Source: Quillaja saponaria (lineage: Eukaryota; Streptophyta; Magnoliopsida; Fabales; Quillajaceae). Taken from it: 64,000 nucleotides of DNA. Position 1 is the stretch's first letter; each line of letters opens with the position of its first letter. Below, piece by piece: positions 61,500 through 64,000 of this stretch. The stretch spans positions 29,324,350 through 29,388,349 of the forward strand of contig CM055608.1 in the NCBI GenBank assembly GCA_029379385.1, written 5' to 3'. Under the pieces are notes generated by a model. It saw nothing but the letters and a program-made list of their open reading frames with translations. It did not search any database and was not told the origin of the DNA. The translations under genes were made by a program, and so were the position numbers.

Positions 61500-64000
61500 C
61501 TCAAAGGCTAAGTTTGTCCCATTAAAAACTGAGTAAAGCAACTTGAAATCTGTTTTTTTCTCCTCTCATGTGCGGAAAAAATAGCATTGCCCTGAAAAAT
61601 AAGCAAAATCACTTCTAAAACCTTAAGCTTCATATGAATTCAAAATAAAACAAAATTAAGGCCAGTTTTTGTCTAAAGAAAAAAAAATGAATAAGTTACT
61701 CAAAGGGACAATTTTCAAATTAAAAAATAGTAGCAAAATAAAGGCACTATTATTTGTCACATAAAAAGAATAGAGTAAAGCTACTTTAACACCTATTTTC
61801 TGCAAACCTCTATCAACACCATTGACCATGCTGGCAGCTTCAAGAACCTATCAGACCTATTTACTTCTCATCTGGTCTTGATTATTAGGTTTAAAAGAAG
61901 TGGAAAAGAATAGGTTTACAAAATGCAATACCCAGAAAAATAATCTCAAGTATCTTCTAAAACCAAAACATTTTTAAATCAAGTGCAGTTTTTCTCAAAA
62001 ATATTGATAAAAGATGCCATTTATAAAAATAAAAAAAAGTACAAAAGGCAGTATCATTTGTCACATCAAAAATAGAGTAAAGCCACATGAACATGAACAC
62101 GTTTTTTCTTCACACTTCTGTCAACGCTGGAATATTCTCAAATTTTCCAGACAACATACACATAAGATCACCAACAGAAGCCCCAAATAATTCCTTCTAA
62201 ACCTTACCAAGCATGTTTCCAGCCATGATTATGAAGTTCAAAAGAAGTGGAAAAATAGATGTGCAAATAGAACTGCTCTGAAAATAAGCTCAAGCAGCTT
62301 CCAAAAGCATAATATGCAGTAATTTTCAGTTAATTCACTACTAAAAGAATCCATTATCATTATGGAGATAACAAAAAAGTTCCTAAGGTAACAGTTCTGG
62401 ATCAACATTGTTGTAGAAGACTTATCAAGAATTCAATGAACACTATCGACCATTTAAAGCATCATGAAAGCAAGTAAATTTGAAACAACAACTGGAAAGA
62501 AAAATTCATAGAAGGAACTTAGAAACAAGCTACTCAAAAGCCATTTTTAAAAAGTAGCAAAAGAAGGGCAGTACCATTTGTCGCATTAAACAGAGAGTAA
62601 AGATACTTAAACACAAGTTTTCTTCACTCCTCTCTCAATAGCTATTAAACATGGAAGGTAACTTCCAAAATTTACAAGAAAATATAAATGATGTTTTGAG
62701 CTTTGACTAACAGATTCTAAAGCAGTAAAATAAAAAATAAAACTGCCTGCAAAAAATACGAAAAATTACCTTCTAAAACCTTAAGCTTCATGAAAATTCA
62801 AAAACACCCCAAATTAAAGAAGTTTTTGTCACAAGAAAAGGATAGATATTGAAACAAGAATCTTAGAAATAAAATACTCAAAGAGACAACTTTTGTAAAG
62901 AAATTTATTAAAAAATTGTAGCAAAACAAAGGCAGCAAGTTGTGTCATATAAAAGATAGAGTTAAACACGTTTTCTGCACACCTCTATCATCACCTATTA
63001 ACCATGGCTGGCAACTTCCAAAATATACCAGACTTTTTTAATTTAGTTTACAGCATTGATTAATAGGTTTAAAGAAGTAGGAAAAAATTCAGGGGAACAA
63101 ATAGCATCAGTCTACATAAGGCTCTAGCAGCTTCTAAAACCTATGCTTCAAAATAAGGTAAGTTTCTGTTAAAACAAATGACAAAAAGTGAATAGAGTAA
63201 CTTAAATAAGTTACTCAAAAGCCAATTTTTAAAAAGTGGCAAAAGGAAGCATGATTTGTCACATTAAAACTCGAGTATAGCTGCTTCAATACCTGTTTTT
63301 CACACACCTGTCACAACACCCATCAACCTTGGCTGGTAATTTCCGAAAGTTACCAGACAATACAATTTGTTTCCAGCCTTGATTAATAGGCTTAAAAGAA
63401 GTGGAAAAAATAGGTGCACAAGTAACAGTATGCTGAAAAATAATCTCAAGTAGCTCCTAAACCTAAATTTTTAAATCAAGTGTAGTTTTTGTCAGAAGAA
63501 ATGATAAAAATTACATAAAGGAACTTAGTAATAAGTTACTCAAATGCCAATCTTGAAAAGAAAAGAAAAAAGTAGCAACACGCAATACGATTTATTACAT
63601 CAAACATAGAATAAAGTCACACAAACAGTACAACACATGTTTTCCTCACACTTCTATCAATGCCCATTAACCTTGACTGGTAACTTCCAAAATTTAGCAG
63701 ACAACATAACTTGTTTCCAGAAAATTAATACATTCAAAAGAAGTGGGGAAAAAAAAAAAAAAAAAAAAGAGTACAAATAGCACTTCCTTGAAAAATAAGC
63801 CCAAGCAGCTTCTAAAAACATTATATTTATTTAATAGAAACCCAAATTAAGATTAAATTTTGTCAAAAGAAATGAATAATATTAAATAAAGAACTTGGCA
63901 ATAAGTTACTAGAGGAGACTGTGTTCGTATTAATATGCTTATAAAAAAAAAAAGTAGCAAAAGAATGGCCATAAGTTTTGTCACGTAAAAAATAAAGACT
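61500..64000. repeat. Degenerate tandem repeat array, unit about 300-390 bp, open at window end
   Basis: At least seven diverged head-to-tail units are seen. A shared anchor (tttgtcac followed by at-aaaa-agagtaaag) recurs near 61753, 62057, 62577, 62941, 63254, 63591 and 63977, spaced 304, 520, 364, 313, 337 and 386 bp. Further anchors keep the same order in each unit: gtagcaaaagaa-ggca, tttc-cacac-tctatca, ggtaacttccaaaattta, aaaagaagtggaaaaaat, and gcagcttctaaaa. A weaker unit may begin near 61512. Long A-runs lie at 61362-61380 and about 63747-63768. No protein is recognised. Confidence 0.75.

Overview
The window is nuclear DNA of a eudicot plant. It is AT-rich, its coding genes are split by T-rich GT-AG introns, and the recognisable proteins are plant families (NET1 actin-binding protein, 3-methylcrotonyl-CoA carboxylase alpha subunit, Raf-like kinase, plant STN1, type I inositol-polyphosphate 5-phosphatase, FCS-like zinc finger, PPR protein). 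I cannot name the species. As I recall the Arabidopsis map, NET1D (At1g03080), MCCA (At1g03090) and a PPR gene (At1g03100) are neighbours, and a homocysteine S-methyltransferase and a Raf-like kinase (At3g22740/At3g22750) are neighbours. Both neighbourhoods appear here, interleaved and spread out by AT-rich spacer.

Layout. 1-6165 (minus): NET1-type gene, 3' end cut by the window edge, with four single-base frameshifts near its 3' end. 7.3-14.7 kb: gene-free AT-rich spacer with a recent 0.52-kb tandem duplication and a small site II/CCAAT array. 14762-22064 (plus): intact 16-exon MCCA. 24096-28580 (plus): intact 6-exon Raf-like kinase. 29982-32771 (plus): decayed homocysteine S-methyltransferase pseudogene. 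35522-37213 (plus): intact BUD32 (KEOPS complex kinase). About 39.2 kb: a 66-bp minisatellite. 39657-40172 (plus): intact intronless STN1 with an E2F-type site 81 bp upstream. 40.2-46.4 kb: spacer with a truncated LINE and a short duplication. 46408-49329 (plus): inositol-polyphosphate 5-phosphatase, with an overlapping uORF, a GC-AG intron and a disrupted C-terminal tail. 49451-50362: possible short unrecognised gene. 52412-53016 (minus): FCS-like zinc-finger gene with a frameshift and a MITE at its 5' end. 54742-57069 (minus): PPR gene with three +1 frameshifts. 58.8-64 kb: a possible last exon of a minus-strand gene, a diverged duplication and a degenerate tandem repeat of about 350 bp that runs off the window.

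The genes are independent plant housekeeping or signalling loci, not a pathway cluster: actin-membrane tethering, mitochondrial leucine catabolism, MAPKKK-like signalling, tRNA t6A modification, telomere end protection, phosphoinositide turnover and organelle RNA processing. The most notable pattern is the contrast between four intact genes (MCCA, Raf kinase, BUD32, STN1; about 1,530 codons with no break) and four genes with one or more single-base shifts that leave the homologous sequence readable in another frame. This is either uncorrected sequencing error or real recent decay, and only raw reads or transcripts can decide. I saw no convincing previously undescribed biological system. The best leads for new structure are the 61.5-64 kb repeat array, the 49.5-50.4 kb exon chain and the frameshift pattern.
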